Positions 35,662-45,356 of a stretch of 64,000 nt of DNA are shown piece by piece. The notes below the pieces were generated by a model. That model searched no databases, was not told where the DNA came from, and was given only the letters and a program-made list of their open reading frames with translations. Within the stretch, counting starts at the first letter, position 1; the number at the start of each line of letters is the position of its first letter. The DNA is from Comamonadaceae bacterium (GTDB lineage: Bacteria > Pseudomonadota > Gammaproteobacteria > Burkholderiales > Burkholderiaceae_C): the NCBI GenBank assembly GCA_947450675.1, contig CANFWI010000008.1, positions 1 to 64,000 on the forward strand, read 5' to 3'. The translations under genes and the position numbers were made by a program.

Positions 35662-36621
35662 ATGCCACAAGCCCTGACTCCCCCCACTGACCTCACACCC
35701 GACCCAGACACGGTTGACAGTGCACCCGCCTGCGTCATGAGCTTCAACGCCAGCGACCCCAGCGGCGCCGGCGGCTTGACCGCCGACATCATGGCGATTG
35801 CCTCGGCTGGCGGTCACGTGCTGGCGGTTGTCACGGGCGCTTATTCGCGCGACACAGCGGCCATCTTGGACCACTTTGCTTTTGACGACGACGCTGTTTC
35901 CGAGCAAGCCCGAGCGGCCTTGGAAGACATGCCGGTCAGCGCCATCAAGGTCGGCTTTGTCGGCAGCCCCGAAAACGTCAGCGCCATCGCCGAGATTGCC
36001 TCTGACTACTCAGATGCGCCGTTGGTTGCCTACATGCCCAGCCTGTCATGGTGGGAAGAAGACAAGATCGACAGCTACTTGGATGCGTTTCGCGAACTCT
36101 TGCTGCCACAAGCAACCTTGCTCACCGGCAACCACAGCACGCTCTGGCGCTGGCTGCTGCCTGACTGGTCGGGCGACAAAAGCCCGAGCGCGCGCGACAT
36201 CGCCAAGGCTGCCGGCGAACTGGGCGTGCCCTACACCTTGGTCACCGGCATTCCAGCCGCCGAGCAGTTCATTGAAAACGTGCTGGCCACGCCGCAGAGC
36301 ATTTTGTACAGCGAGAAGTTCGAACATTTCGACGCCAGCTTTGCTGGTGCTGGCGATACCCTCAGCGCGGCCCTGTCAGCGCTGCTGGCCAACGGCCACG
36401 ACTTGCAAAGCGCTACCACCGAAGCCCTGACCTACCTCGACCACAGCCTGAATGCAGGCTTTCAGCCCGGCATGGGCCACTTGGTCCCTGACCGCATGTT
36501 CTGGGCGCAAGCCGACGACGATGCCGATGAGACCGACAGCACCGATGAGGCGTCTAGCCTCACCGATCCATTGATCTCGACCCCCTTTATTGACATCCCC
36601 CCGAATGGCACAAAACACTAA
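35662..36621 (+). CDS. thiD: Hydroxymethylpyrimidine/phosphomethylpyrimidine kinase
   Basis: A 319-residue thiamin-pathway kinase phosphorylating HMP and HMP-P. Motifs [31 protein letters not shown], and [14 protein letters not shown] (ATP and anion-hole region) mark the ThiD family. ATG at 35662 is preferred because the in-frame extension is in the divergent promoter region. The C-terminus is longer and more acidic ([12 protein letters not shown]) than usual ThiD and its end overlaps the hemL start by 17 bases. Confidence 0.85.
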   Translation: MPQALTPPTDLTPDPDTVDSAPACVMSFNASDPSGAGGLTADIMAIASAGGHVLAVVTGAYSRDTAAILDHFAFDDDAVSEQARAALEDMPVSAIKVGFVGSPENVSAIAEIASDYSDAPLVAYMPSLSWWEEDKIDSYLDAFRELLLPQATLLTGNHSTLWRWLLPDWSGDKSPSARDIAKAAGELGVPYTLVTGIPAAEQFIENVLATPQSILYSEKFEHFDASFAGAGDTLSAALSALLANGHDLQSATTEALTYLDHSLNAGFQPGMGHLVPDRMFWAQADDDADETDSTDEASSLTDPLISTPFIDIPPNGTKH

Positions 36622-37930
36622 CTCCGCAGCCAACACTTTGTCCCGCAATGACGCTTTTTTTGAACGCGCCAAGGCCGTTATTCCTGGCGGCGTGAACTCC
36701 CCGGTGCGGGCCTTCAAAGCGGTGGGTGGCACACCGCGCTTTGTACAGCGCGCGCAAGGCGCTTATTTTTGGGATGCCGACGGCCAGCGTTACATCGACT
36801 ACATCGGCTCTTGGGGCCCGATGATCCTTGGCCACGGCCACCCGGCGGTGCTTGAGGCCGTGCAAAAAGCTGCACTCGATGGTTTTTCTTTTGGCGCGCC
36901 GACTGAGCGCGAGGTCGAGCTGGCAGAAGAAATCATCAAGCTGGTGCCGTCGATCGACATGATCCGTCTCGTCAGTTCCGGCACCGAAGCGGCCATGAGC
37001 ACGCTGCGCTTGGCGCGTGGTGCCACCGGTCGCAGCAAGTTCATCAAGTTCGAAGGCTGCTACCACGGCCATGCGGATGCGCTGCTGGTCAAAGCCGGCT
37101 CGGGCTTGGCGACTTTCGGCAACCCGACCAGCGCCGGCGTGCCGCCTGAAGTCGTGCGTGACACCTTGGTTTTGGAATACAACAATGTGGCTCAGCTGGA
37201 AGAAGCTTTCAGCCTGCACGGCAAAGAACTCGCTTGCGTGATGATCGAGCCGATCGCTGGCAACATGAACTTCGTGCGCGCCAGCGTGCCCTTCATGAAG
37301 CGTTGCCGCGAGCTGTGCACGCAATACGGTGCGCTGTTGGTGTTTGACGAAGTCATGACCGGTTTTCGGGTGGCTTTGGGCGGCGCTCAAAGTGTCTACG
37401 CCCAACTCATTCCAGGCTTTGAGCCCGACATGACGGTGATGGGCAAAGTCATTGGCGGCGGCATGCCGCTGGCGGCTTTTGGCGCCAAACGTGCCGTGAT
37501 GGAGCAGCTCGCCCCGCAAGGCCCGGTCTACCAAGCCGGCACGCTGTCGGGCAACCCGGTCGCCACCGCCTGCGGACTGGCCACCTTGCGCGAACTGCAA
37601 AAGCCCGGTTTTTACGAAGCGCTGGGCGCCCGCACCCACAGCTTGGTAGCCGGTTTGACGCAAGCGGCAAAGCACGCCGGTGTGCCGTTTTGCGGTGACA
37701 GCCAAGGCGGCATGTTCGGCTTCTTTTTGCTCGACACGCTGCCGCAAAACTACAGCACCGTGATGACCACCGACAGCCCAGCCTTCAACCAATTCTTCCA
37801 CGCCATGTTGGACAGCGGCGTTTACTACGCACCGGCGCTGTACGAAGCTGGCTTTGTCAGCGCTGCGCACACAGCCGAAGACATTGAAACCACAGTGGCT
37901 GCTGCTGCTCGATTTTTTGCGACGCGCTGA
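36605..37930 (+). CDS. hemL: Glutamate-1-semialdehyde 2,1-aminomutase
   Basis: A 441-residue PLP enzyme converting glutamate-1-semialdehyde to 5-aminolevulinate in the C5 haem pathway. Motifs: [56 protein letters not shown] (PLP Lys), and GTLSGNPVA. The start is set at the ATG at 36605 inside the end of thiD; a TTG at 36590 is an alternative. Confidence 0.95.
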   Translation: MAQNTNSAANTLSRNDAFFERAKAVIPGGVNSPVRAFKAVGGTPRFVQRAQGAYFWDADGQRYIDYIGSWGPMILGHGHPAVLEAVQKAALDGFSFGAPTEREVELAEEIIKLVPSIDMIRLVSSGTEAAMSTLRLARGATGRSKFIKFEGCYHGHADALLVKAGSGLATFGNPTSAGVPPEVVRDTLVLEYNNVAQLEEAFSLHGKELACVMIEPIAGNMNFVRASVPFMKRCRELCTQYGALLVFDEVMTGFRVALGGAQSVYAQLIPGFEPDMTVMGKVIGGGMPLAAFGAKRAVMEQLAPQGPVYQAGTLSGNPVATACGLATLRELQKPGFYEALGARTHSLVAGLTQAAKHAGVPFCGDSQGGMFGFFLLDTLPQNYSTVMTTDSPAFNQFFHAMLDSGVYYAPALYEAGFVSAAHTAEDIETTVAAAARFFATR

Positions 37931-37968
37931 AAATCCATGCCGTGATCCCGTGACAAGCTGGAATCCTC

Positions 37969-40041
37969 TCAAAACCCCATCCGCGCACTGAGACGCACCG
38001 TGCGCGGCTCCATCGGGTGCACGTGTCGGTCGGCGATGCCGCCGCCACAGCGTCCACTGCTGACTTCGCCGGCGCTGCAAGACGCGTAAAAATAGTCAAT
38101 GTCGTTGCCATTTTTGCCGGCCAGATTGAAGACGTCCACACCCAGCGACAAGTGCTTGTTAACCGCATAACGGGTACCCAGATTCAACAGAGATGTGGCG
38201 CTGGAGCGCACCGAGTTGAGGCTGTCCAGGGCGCGCGGCCCCATGTAGCGCCAGCGCATGGAGGTTGTCCAGCGGCCATCCGTTTGGGTCACGCCAGCGG
38301 CCAGCACTTGTTCAACCGCATTGGGCACATAGTTGCCCTCCCCTGCGGGCGTGTCGCCGGTCAAACTGGCGCGAGACAAAGCGCCATCCAGCTCCAAGCG
38401 CCAGCGTGGATTCACACGCCAACGCAAAGTCGCTTCAACGCCCCGCCGGCTGCTGGCCCGGCCAGCTTCGGTCGTACCGGCGTCGCCGACGTAGACCAAC
38501 TCAGATTCAAGGTGGAGGTGCCAGAACGTCGCGGTCACACTCAGGTTTTCATCCGGCTTGAAGCGCCAGCCCATTTCGGCACCGCCTCCTTTCACCAGTG
38601 CGGGGACCTTGTCTGCGGGCAAGCCGGTTTGCGGGTCTAGCGATATGGCTGCACCGCGCACGTCGTTGCTGTGAAAGCCGACGCCGCCGTTCAAATACAA
38701 CTCCGCGCTGGGTGTCAAGGTGAACGCCAAGCCCGCTTTCGGGCTGACGAGCGTGCTGTGTCCGGCGCCCGAGTTGGCAGCGCCATACATCTGTTCACGG
38801 CCCTGCACAGCGTATTGAAGGGTGTCGCCCCGAACGCCCACGTAGCCCCGCCAGCGCTCACTGAAATTCAGCAGTTGTTGGCCGTACACAGAAAACAAAT
38901 CTTGCGAGACCGCATCATTGCGAACGGTCGACAACATCTCACGTGCCTGGGTCTTGTAAAGCCCTAACTCGCCAATTCGGTCACCCCGCCACTGGGCCCC
39001 CAAACTGGCTATTCCGTCGAGGCCAAACAGTTGGTTACCGATGCTGTGCGACGCCTGCGCGCCAAAGACATGGCGGTGGTCAGTTTGTTGAAATTGATCG
39101 CCATGGACCGGGTTGTCGAGTGCGTAAGTGAAGTTGGAGAACAGGTCAAAACGGTAGTCAATCGCATAGGCACTGAGCTGGGTTTGGGTGTTGGGGCCGT
39201 TGTCGAACCACTTGCCCGACAGACTCAAGCGCTGCGTGTTGCCGCCATCGCTGGGGTCCAGTGTGCCGAAGCGCGAGAGCGAGCCGTCGTTGATCAAACG
39301 TTGTGGGATTTGGTCTGTCGAATTCCATTGACTTTGATAGGCCATGCCGGTGACGCTGAAGCCGCGCGTTGGCGAACCGGATGAAAACCGCACGAGTGCA
39401 TTGAGCTTGCGCAAGTCTTCTGGTGTGTCCCAAGGCCCGTTGTTGCTGCCGACCTCGATGGCACCGAGCCATGTGTGGTCTTGCTCGGTTCGAGACCCGG
39501 CCAACAGAATGTGCCGATAGTTGTGAGCGCCCAAAGTGACTTCGGCGAATGGGGCTTCAAGGCTGCTGACGTAGTCCATGGAAGCGCTACCGGCCAATGA
39601 GAAGTCGCCCGATTCTGCAAAGTAAGGGCCTTTTTTGTAGCGCACACCAGAGACCAGTTCAGGCATTAAAAAGTTCAGATCAGCAAAGCCTTGCCCATGC
39701 GCATGGCTTGGCATGTTGACGGGCATGCCATCGACGGTGATGGCAAAGTCAGTGCCGTGATCTAGGTTGAAGCCGCGCAAAAAATACTGGTTGGCTTTGC
39801 CGTCCCCGGAGTGTTGAGTGGCCACGACGCCGGGAACAGCTTCGACGATGTCGCCCACTCTTAATTTCGGGCGAGCCTGAAATGTCGCCAAGTCTGCAGC
39901 CCCTTCACTGGCGCTGTCTGCCGTACCAATGCTCGCATCACGCGGGCCGACGACCTCGACCGCTGGCAGGTGCTGCTCTTGCGCTTGGCCTTCGTTGGCG
40001 AAGCAGGCGATCAACAGCAAGCAGGCGTAGGGGCGGAGCAT
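37969..40041 (-). CDS. TonB-dependent outer-membrane receptor
   Basis: A 690-residue receptor. ATG at 40041 is chosen because it begins a good signal peptide (cut near GQAQEQ); a TTG at 40080 reads a longer hydrophobic leader. Plug domain about residues 25-170 (VEVVG TonB box-like, GDIVEAVPGVVATQHSGDG, SHAHGQGFADLNFLMPELV), then a 22-strand barrel ending in VRLSARMGF with terminal Phe. The histidine-containing plug sequence suggests a metal-chelate substrate, but the class is not certain. It starts right after the other receptor's stop and is probably cotranscribed. Confidence 0.85.
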   Translation of the reverse strand: MLRPYACLLLIACFANEGQAQEQHLPAVEVVGPRDASIGTADSASEGAADLATFQARPKLRVGDIVEAVPGVVATQHSGDGKANQYFLRGFNLDHGTDFAITVDGMPVNMPSHAHGQGFADLNFLMPELVSGVRYKKGPYFAESGDFSLAGSASMDYVSSLEAPFAEVTLGAHNYRHILLAGSRTEQDHTWLGAIEVGSNNGPWDTPEDLRKLNALVRFSSGSPTRGFSVTGMAYQSQWNSTDQIPQRLINDGSLSRFGTLDPSDGGNTQRLSLSGKWFDNGPNTQTQLSAYAIDYRFDLFSNFTYALDNPVHGDQFQQTDHRHVFGAQASHSIGNQLFGLDGIASLGAQWRGDRIGELGLYKTQAREMLSTVRNDAVSQDLFSVYGQQLLNFSERWRGYVGVRGDTLQYAVQGREQMYGAANSGAGHSTLVSPKAGLAFTLTPSAELYLNGGVGFHSNDVRGAAISLDPQTGLPADKVPALVKGGGAEMGWRFKPDENLSVTATFWHLHLESELVYVGDAGTTEAGRASSRRGVEATLRWRVNPRWRLELDGALSRASLTGDTPAGEGNYVPNAVEQVLAAGVTQTDGRWTTSMRWRYMGPRALDSLNSVRSSATSLLNLGTRYAVNKHLSLGVDVFNLAGKNGNDIDYFYASCSAGEVSSGRCGGGIADRHVHPMEPRTVRLSARMGF

Positions 40042-40076
40042 GGATAAGGAGAACAGTGCGCAGAAGATTTTGATTA

Positions 40077-42398
40077 TCAATGCGCGTATCGAACTTCTGC
40101 AAAAAAGGTCCGCATCGGGTACAGGTGGTAGTTCCAGTACTTGTCGTTATTCAAGTTATCAATCCCCGCAGCGACCGTCCAATGCGTGTCGACCTTGTAA
40201 CGTGCGCGCACATCCATGACAAAGAATTGACTCACGCCGGTGTATGCAAAACCGTTGGTGTCTGCATTGTTCAAAGAGCCGAACTGAGGGCCGCTGTAAC
40301 GAGCGCCAATCGAGGTGCTGAGCTTGTCATCCCAGTGGTAATTGGCCAGTGCGTTGGCGCGCCACTTAGGCACACGCGGCTGCACCTTGTCAATCGTGTC
40401 ACCGGCCACCAAGACCTGGCCGTCGTTTTCCTTGATGCGTGAATCGACATAGGTCACGCTGCCCGACACGTCTAAGCCGCGCTTGAAAACATCGCTGCCG
40501 TAGAAAGCCGTTTCAACGCCGGTGCTTTGGATGCGCTTGATATTCTGGACAAAGGTCCGCTGCACGCTGTCCGTGAAGGTGCTTGTTTGTGAATAAATCG
40601 CATCACGCGTGTTCTCGGTGAAGCCCGTCACCCGCAAGATGCCGACACCCAAATCTTTTTCTGCACTCAACTCAGACGTCCATGAACGTTCGGGCCGCAA
40701 ATTAGGATTGTTCAGGAAGGCAGTTCCCCCGATGGATGTGTTGCCATACATTTCCTGAACCGTGGGCATGCGCAATGAACGCCCTGTCGACGCCTTGATC
40801 ACCAGATCAGGCGCCCATTGATGCGACAGGGCCGCTTTCGGTGAAAAGTGAGTCTCCTGCCTACTGGCATAAGCCGTCGGCGCCCCTGTGGTGCCCACGT
40901 AGCCGTTGCTGGTGCTCCAGTCTTCGGCACGCAAGCCCAGCACGGTTTTCCAACGTGGCGCGAAAGCCCATGCATCTTGCGCGTAGATGCTTTGCATGTG
41001 TGACTTGCCACCAGCTTGGCTTTGTACCGTGGTCGGAGCGCCAGTCGTCCAGTCACCCGTGGTGTTGGAGGTCAGCGTTTTAAGCGTGTAGTTTTCTTGC
41101 TGGAAACCAAAATCCATCACGTGTGCACCCTTCACGCCTTCAGGCCGCCAAGTGGCTTTGAGTGCGACGTTGCTCCAACCCGTGCCACCTTGGTCTAGAA
41201 CTTTTTGGCCAGCGCCGGTGTACAAGGTACTGGTCTGGCTAACGCCAGATGCGCGGTTTTGGTCTTTCGCATAGTCGTAAAGACTCGCCGCGACTTCCCA
41301 GTCAAAGACGCCTTGTGTATTCGTTTTGACCGACAAGCCGTGCATGTAATGGGTGATCGACTCTTGCGTTCCACCAAACGACGGCACAGCATACGAGTTG
41401 ACACCGTTGTTGACGCTGCCGGCGTAAACGCGTGCACCTGTCGCGGCATTGGTCAGGTAGGCGTCTGGCGTGCCTCTGCTCGTGTTGTCCCAAGCACCCA
41501 ACACATAAGAGACCCGCAGGGTGGAGGAAACGTCGTAAGCCACTTTCAGTTTGGCTTGGTCCTGCACCGTGTGGTACTGCGTCGTTGTCCCGAGAATATC
41601 CTTGCGCTTTCCATCCGTACCGAACGCTTCAAAAATGCCGTTGACGCGGGTGCTCGTACCACCACCGCCGACACCACCCGTGCCGCAAACCGGCGTCGTG
41701 CAGGCCGTCGGCGCAACAGCAGAAAACACCATGGGTTGGCCGCTGCTGTCCGTGTGGCTCATGGTCAGCCAGTAAGACCAGTCGCCTGACTTGCTCCCCA
41801 AACTGGCGCTGACATTGGAACCACCAACATGTTGCTTGGTGTTGTAGATGTTGAAGTCTTGGTTGAAGGCCGTGGCTTTGACATAGGCTTCAAACTGGGT
41901 CGGCATCCGCGTCACGTAGTCGACCACAGCGCCCACCGAGTTACCGGGATAGGCGGCAGAAAACGGGCCGTACATCACATCGACGCGTTCGATTTCTTCG
42001 GGCGTGACCATGCCCCAACGCGGCGCGTTGGTGGCTGAGTTGCCCAGATAGTTGGACAACAAAATGCCGTCGGCGTACACCGCGCTGCGTGCCGGGTTGT
42101 TGGCGCCCGAGGCCCGACTGGCCAGCACCGCATGGTTGTAGTCTCCGATGTAGCGCTTGCGCACGGACAGGCTCGGCAGGTACTTGAGCGCATCTTCGCT
42201 GTCGGTCGCGTTGATGGTCTCGGCAATTTGCGCGGCCGTCACGCTTTCCAGTGTGGTCGGGATTTGCGTTGGCAGCGAGGAAGGCTGGCCCGAGGTGACC
42301 GTCACCACGCCTAACTCTTTGACCTGAGCATCGCTTTGCGCCAGGGCTGAGCCAGAAAAAACCACGGCGAGCGCCATGACGGAAAAATTTGGGGGCAT
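40077..42398 (-). CDS. TonB-dependent outer-membrane receptor, upstream of pair
   Basis: A 773-residue receptor with signal peptide (cut near ALAQ), plug (IPTTLESVTAAQIAETINATDSED; VDVMYGPFSAAYPGNSVGAVV) and beta-barrel ending FFAEVRYAH. ATG at 42398 is preceded by TCTGGAG eight bases away; a GTG one codon upstream is possible. An extracellular loop (CTTPVCGTGGVGGGGTST) holds two Cys and a Gly run. The DUF2946 gene upstream suggests copper or a metallophore as ligand, by association only. Confidence 0.88.
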   Translation of the reverse strand: MPPNFSVMALAVVFSGSALAQSDAQVKELGVVTVTSGQPSSLPTQIPTTLESVTAAQIAETINATDSEDALKYLPSLSVRKRYIGDYNHAVLASRASGANNPARSAVYADGILLSNYLGNSATNAPRWGMVTPEEIERVDVMYGPFSAAYPGNSVGAVVDYVTRMPTQFEAYVKATAFNQDFNIYNTKQHVGGSNVSASLGSKSGDWSYWLTMSHTDSSGQPMVFSAVAPTACTTPVCGTGGVGGGGTSTRVNGIFEAFGTDGKRKDILGTTTQYHTVQDQAKLKVAYDVSSTLRVSYVLGAWDNTSRGTPDAYLTNAATGARVYAGSVNNGVNSYAVPSFGGTQESITHYMHGLSVKTNTQGVFDWEVAASLYDYAKDQNRASGVSQTSTLYTGAGQKVLDQGGTGWSNVALKATWRPEGVKGAHVMDFGFQQENYTLKTLTSNTTGDWTTGAPTTVQSQAGGKSHMQSIYAQDAWAFAPRWKTVLGLRAEDWSTSNGYVGTTGAPTAYASRQETHFSPKAALSHQWAPDLVIKASTGRSLRMPTVQEMYGNTSIGGTAFLNNPNLRPERSWTSELSAEKDLGVGILRVTGFTENTRDAIYSQTSTFTDSVQRTFVQNIKRIQSTGVETAFYGSDVFKRGLDVSGSVTYVDSRIKENDGQVLVAGDTIDKVQPRVPKWRANALANYHWDDKLSTSIGARYSGPQFGSLNNADTNGFAYTGVSQFFVMDVRARYKVDTHWTVAAGIDNLNNDKYWNYHLYPMRTFFAEVRYAH

Positions 42399-42480
42399 CA
42401 CGTATCTCCAGAAAACAAAAAAGCAAACAACGCCCCAGCCCCGCGTTAACGGGGGCTCAGGACGCTATCGAATCAAGGGT

Positions 42481-42837
42481 TCAGGAGAAAGTGGGTGGCC
42501 CGCGCGCGGGTAGCGGCGCACCGGTCAGCGCCGCGATGCAGGCTTGCGGAATGCTCTGAAGTGCATAGGCCAGCGGCTGTGGCAGCGCTGGCAGGGAAAT
42601 GGCAAGAGGCGGTGGCGCACCGACAGCGCCGCACAGTGAACAGTCCAGCGTGTGACCGGAAGCAGCAGCGACGCCGTCATCACCTTGGATAACTAACTTC
42701 ATCACGCCGGAGCCCGAGCAGACCATCTCGATCGACTGCGGATTGACCAGCGGCGCCGCTGCTGCCACGCAGACAAACAAGGCAAACCAGACCAGCGCCA
42801 TGCGGGTGATCAAGTGTGACTGGCGAAGGAACTGCAT
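42481..42837 (-). CDS. DUF2946 family protein
   Basis: A 118-residue protein with an N-terminal membrane segment or signal (ALVWFALFVCVAAAAP), MVCSGSGVMKLV and DCSLC, which are the cysteine motifs of DUF2946 as I recall the family. Such genes often neighbour copper or TonB-dependent receptors, and here the gene ends 82 bases before a receptor. The two Cys pairs could bind a metal in the periplasm (inference). Confidence 0.7.
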   Translation of the reverse strand: MQFLRQSHLITRMALVWFALFVCVAAAAPLVNPQSIEMVCSGSGVMKLVIQGDDGVAAASGHTLDCSLCGAVGAPPPLAISLPALPQPLAYALQSIPQACIAALTGAPLPARGPPTFS

Positions 42838-42919
42838 GGAGGGATTCTAAAGGCTGCCAAGCTTAATGGGGTCGGCCGTATTGCGCGGCCGTCACACCAC
42901 TCGCGTCACTCGCATCATG

Positions 42920-43279
42920 CTAGCGAGTTGAGGCTGCCTCAAGGACTGACTTCCCAAGTTGGCTCAAGTAGTCGCGCGACAGCTGGGTCGAGTTGATGTA
43001 TTTGACGCGGTTGTCATCCTCATCCATTTGAAGCTCCAGCATGCCCTTCAAACGCAATGTCTTCAGCCGCCGATGAACGGTGGTAGACGATGCATCAGAG
43101 GACATTTGCATGGCCTTCAACACGGTTATTTTCTTGTTGGTACTCCAAAACATAGCGAGCATGTCAAGGAGCCGCTCTTCCGGTAAATCAAGCTGCGGAT
43201 AAGCTGCAGATTTCCGCAAATCTCCAGAGATGCGAAGGAAGTTTAAGTAGATTTTGCTAGAGTCGGTTTGATTTTTCAC
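42920..43279 (-). CDS. Small winged-helix transcriptional regulator
   Basis: A 119-residue protein with a predicted winged-helix fold: VLKAMQMSSDASSTTVHRRLKTLRLKGMLEL (around residues 54-84) reads as helix-turn-helix plus wing, and KYINSTQLSRDYLSQLGKSV as a C-terminal dimerisation helix. Start is GTG at 43279. The family is MarR-like but not clearly assigned. It lies upstream of the DUF2946/TonB genes on the same strand and could control them; a 17-bp palindrome 62 bases upstream may be its operator. Confidence 0.7.
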   Translation of the reverse strand: MKNQTDSSKIYLNFLRISGDLRKSAAYPQLDLPEERLLDMLAMFWSTNKKITVLKAMQMSSDASSTTVHRRLKTLRLKGMLELQMDEDDNRVKYINSTQLSRDYLSQLGKSVLEAASTR

Positions 43280-43340
43280 GACTGGATGTTAGCCTTGCCA
43301 AAAACAAAAGCAAGTTTCCTCACCTGCTTGGCAACTACTC

Positions 43341-43357
43341 AATGCAAGACTTGCATT
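43341..43357. promoter_or_regulatory. 17-bp palindrome upstream of winged-helix regulator
   Basis: AATGCAAG-A-CTTGCATT is a perfect 8-bp inverted repeat around a single base, in the gap between the regulator gene and the bactofilin gene. Its size and symmetry suit a dimeric winged-helix repressor. The gap 43280-43484 otherwise shows nothing I can name. Confidence 0.45.
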
Positions 43358-43484
43358 GCATTTACAACTAACTGCTTTTGTCGTGCTAAATCAGCTGCAA
43401 AAAACAGCCAAAACTCATCAGAAAGCAATACAACTCAACAGCCTGTATCGGCAGGCGGCAGGGTTCTATTTTTCAATAATTCAC

Positions 43485-43922
43485 TCAGCGGCGAATGACG
43501 AGATCGCCTTCTACCGTTGCACCACGGCCAATGGTCAGCAATTGATAAGTGATATGACCCTTGACCACGGCACTGGCAGAGATGACCAACTCACCGCAGA
43601 CAGCGGTTCCAGAAAAAACACCTTTGATGTGCAGACTTGCACAAGCAACATTTCCCTCAACTTGGCCGCGTGGGCCGACATTGACACTGCTGGCCTTGAT
43701 ACTCCCGCTGGTACGGCCTTCGATGTGCAAAATACCATCAGAAACGATGTCCCCCGTCAGGCTAAAGCCTTCGCTGATCACAGTCGGTTTGTGCGTGTCC
43801 AGTACCGCCACGCCGGTCACACCGCGCTTGGCAACAGGGGCTTCTTCAGTAGGTGTGGTCATAGGTAGTGGGCTTTCGGCCACCAGCACATCTGGTGGAT
43901 CAATTTTTGTTTTTTTGAACAT
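43485..43922 (-). CDS. Bactofilin (first of two in this cassette)
   Basis: A 145-residue polymer-forming cytoskeletal protein. Residues about 45-140 form the repetitive beta-helix of bactofilins (ISEGFSLTGDIVSDGILHIEGRTSGSI, VNVGPRGQVEGNV, CASLHIKGVFSG, VVKGHITYQLLTIGRGATVEGDLVIRR). ATG at 43922 lies inside the end of the M23 peptidase gene (23-base overlap), so the two are coupled. Bactofilins scaffold cell-wall enzymes at specific sites. Confidence 0.9.
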   Translation of the reverse strand: MFKKTKIDPPDVLVAESPLPMTTPTEEAPVAKRGVTGVAVLDTHKPTVISEGFSLTGDIVSDGILHIEGRTSGSIKASSVNVGPRGQVEGNVACASLHIKGVFSGTAVCGELVISASAVVKGHITYQLLTIGRGATVEGDLVIRR

Positions 43923-44943
43923 AAAAAGCGGTTTCAATAACTTTCTGCGGATCGACCGGGTAGCCGCCGACAGAGACTTCAAAATGCAGGTGCTTGCCGG
44001 TCGAAGAGCCTGTGTTGCCAACCAGTCCAATGACCGCGTTCAGATCAACATCCTGCCCTTCTTTCACATCGATCCGTGCGAGGTGGGCGTAAAGTGTTTC
44101 AAGCCCACGCTCATGTCGGATGATGACGGTGTTGCCGTAGTCTTGGTAACTTCGTGCGAGCACGACTTTCCCACCTTTCGTCGCATGAACATCATCACTG
44201 GCGCCAGTGATGAGATCGACGCCGGTGTGAAACTTCGGTCGGCCAGTGATGGGGTGGTTGCGGATCCCAAAAGCAGAGCTGGTGGAAAAGTCACCCAAGG
44301 GCATTTTGACGGGCAAGGCGTTCAGCACGTCCATCAAGTCGTGGTTCTTAGCGATTTCATCTGACAACTTGCCGCGTAGCAGCGGATTGGCCGGCTCAAT
44401 CTGGTCGCTGCGAAAGCCGCCCATCGCCACATTGCCATGAATCACCTTGATGGCTTTTTCTGACAGCCCGGTCGCATCCAGCCGGGCCTTCAGGCTGAGA
44501 TTGTCCGACGACAAAGTCGTGGCGGAGCTTTTCACAAAGCGCCTAATTTCAATGTCTCGCTCGCGAATGGTTTGTGCCAGCGCCAGCATGTCGTCCTTGC
44601 TCATGGACAGCACACCTTTATCGGCGAGGTCATCCGCACTGCCCAGCAATGCGGAGTAAATTTCATTGTGCGAACGCTCAAGCTTGGCATTGCCAATCAG
44701 CAACAAACCCGTAAATAGGGCCAGAAGGGTAATGGTTGCGGCACTCGCAGACCCCACCAAAATCAAGCCCCGGACAACGTTGCGTTGAAGGTGACCAGAC
44801 ACAGAAAAGTACTTGAGGTCCCCTTGCTGCTCAAGGATGATTCTTGAGTCGTGGTAGTCCCGGCGCCACAGCGCCGCCAGCGCGGCCGGCAGAGCCATGA
44901 GCCATGCCGCGCTATTGCGACAACGATTCACCAACAGTTTCAT
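43900..44943 (-). CDS. M23 (LytM) family peptidoglycan metalloendopeptidase
   Basis: A 347-residue inner-membrane-anchored peptidase: N-terminal cytoplasmic segment, one membrane helix (about 60-85), a coiled-coil-like stalk, and a C-terminal M23 domain with NHPITGRPKFHTGVDL (HxxxD) and GKHLHFEV (HxH). Both zinc-binding motifs are intact, so it is probably an active endopeptidase cutting cross-links in peptidoglycan. It sits between two bactofilins, the arrangement seen in Helicobacter Csd1/CcmA and other shape-determining loci. Confidence 0.9.
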   Translation of the reverse strand: MKLLVNRCRNSAAWLMALPAALAALWRRDYHDSRIILEQQGDLKYFSVSGHLQRNVVRGLILVGSASAATITLLALFTGLLLIGNAKLERSHNEIYSALLGSADDLADKGVLSMSKDDMLALAQTIRERDIEIRRFVKSSATTLSSDNLSLKARLDATGLSEKAIKVIHGNVAMGGFRSDQIEPANPLLRGKLSDEIAKNHDLMDVLNALPVKMPLGDFSTSSAFGIRNHPITGRPKFHTGVDLITGASDDVHATKGGKVVLARSYQDYGNTVIIRHERGLETLYAHLARIDVKEGQDVDLNAVIGLVGNTGSSTGKHLHFEVSVGGYPVDPQKVIETAFYVQKNKN

Positions 44944-44954
44944 CGCTAGCAAAC

Positions 44955-45356
44955 TCAGGATGATGAATTCATGTCAGAGATGGCCGATTCGGCTGATTTC
45001 AGCACAGCCGGAACGGCGATAACACCTTTGGCGGGAACAATCGCACCTTGCACCAAACCGCCGCGTTCAATTTCGATTTCTCCATAGCTCGCATTGCCGT
45101 TGACGCGGCCGGTGCTGCGAATAATGAGGTGCTCAGAGGCCAGCAGCGTGTCATGCACTTCGCCAAATACATCCGCCTTGCGGACTTTGATGTTACCGAC
45201 CAGCTTGCCTTGAGCGCCCACTAAAAGTTCATCTGCCTGAAGCTCACCTTCAAGCGAGCCGTTGATCACGGCACGTCCGGGCACCACAAATTTTCCAGAA
45301 ACCGAAACGCCTTCGCCAACCACGATACAGCCCGCCTCATTGGTACGATCACTCAT
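44955..45356 (-). CDS. Bactofilin (second, upstream of peptidase)
   Basis: A 133-residue bactofilin (GEGVSVSGKFVVPGRAVINGSLEGELQADELLVGAQGKLVGNI; VFGEVHDTLLASEHLIIRSTGRVNGNA). GAGGAAA stands 8 bases before the ATG. It begins the three-gene shape cassette, 11 bases before the peptidase start. Having two different bactofilins suggests heteropolymer or separate membrane-facing layers. Confidence 0.9.
   Translation of the reverse strand: MSDRTNEAGCIVVGEGVSVSGKFVVPGRAVINGSLEGELQADELLVGAQGKLVGNIKVRKADVFGEVHDTLLASEHLIIRSTGRVNGNASYGEIEIERGGLVQGAIVPAKGVIAVPAVLKSAESAISDMNSSS

Noticed and set aside
36587-38080. 497-residue open frame antisense to hemL
   Set aside because: It lies exactly over a complete, well-conserved aminomutase gene and has no start signal, compositionally typical of antisense frames in GC-rich DNA.
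42873-42928. Two short hairpins (GGCCG/CGGCC and ACTCGC/GCGAGT) near the winged-helix gene end
   Set aside because: No T-run and small stems; not enough for a terminator call.
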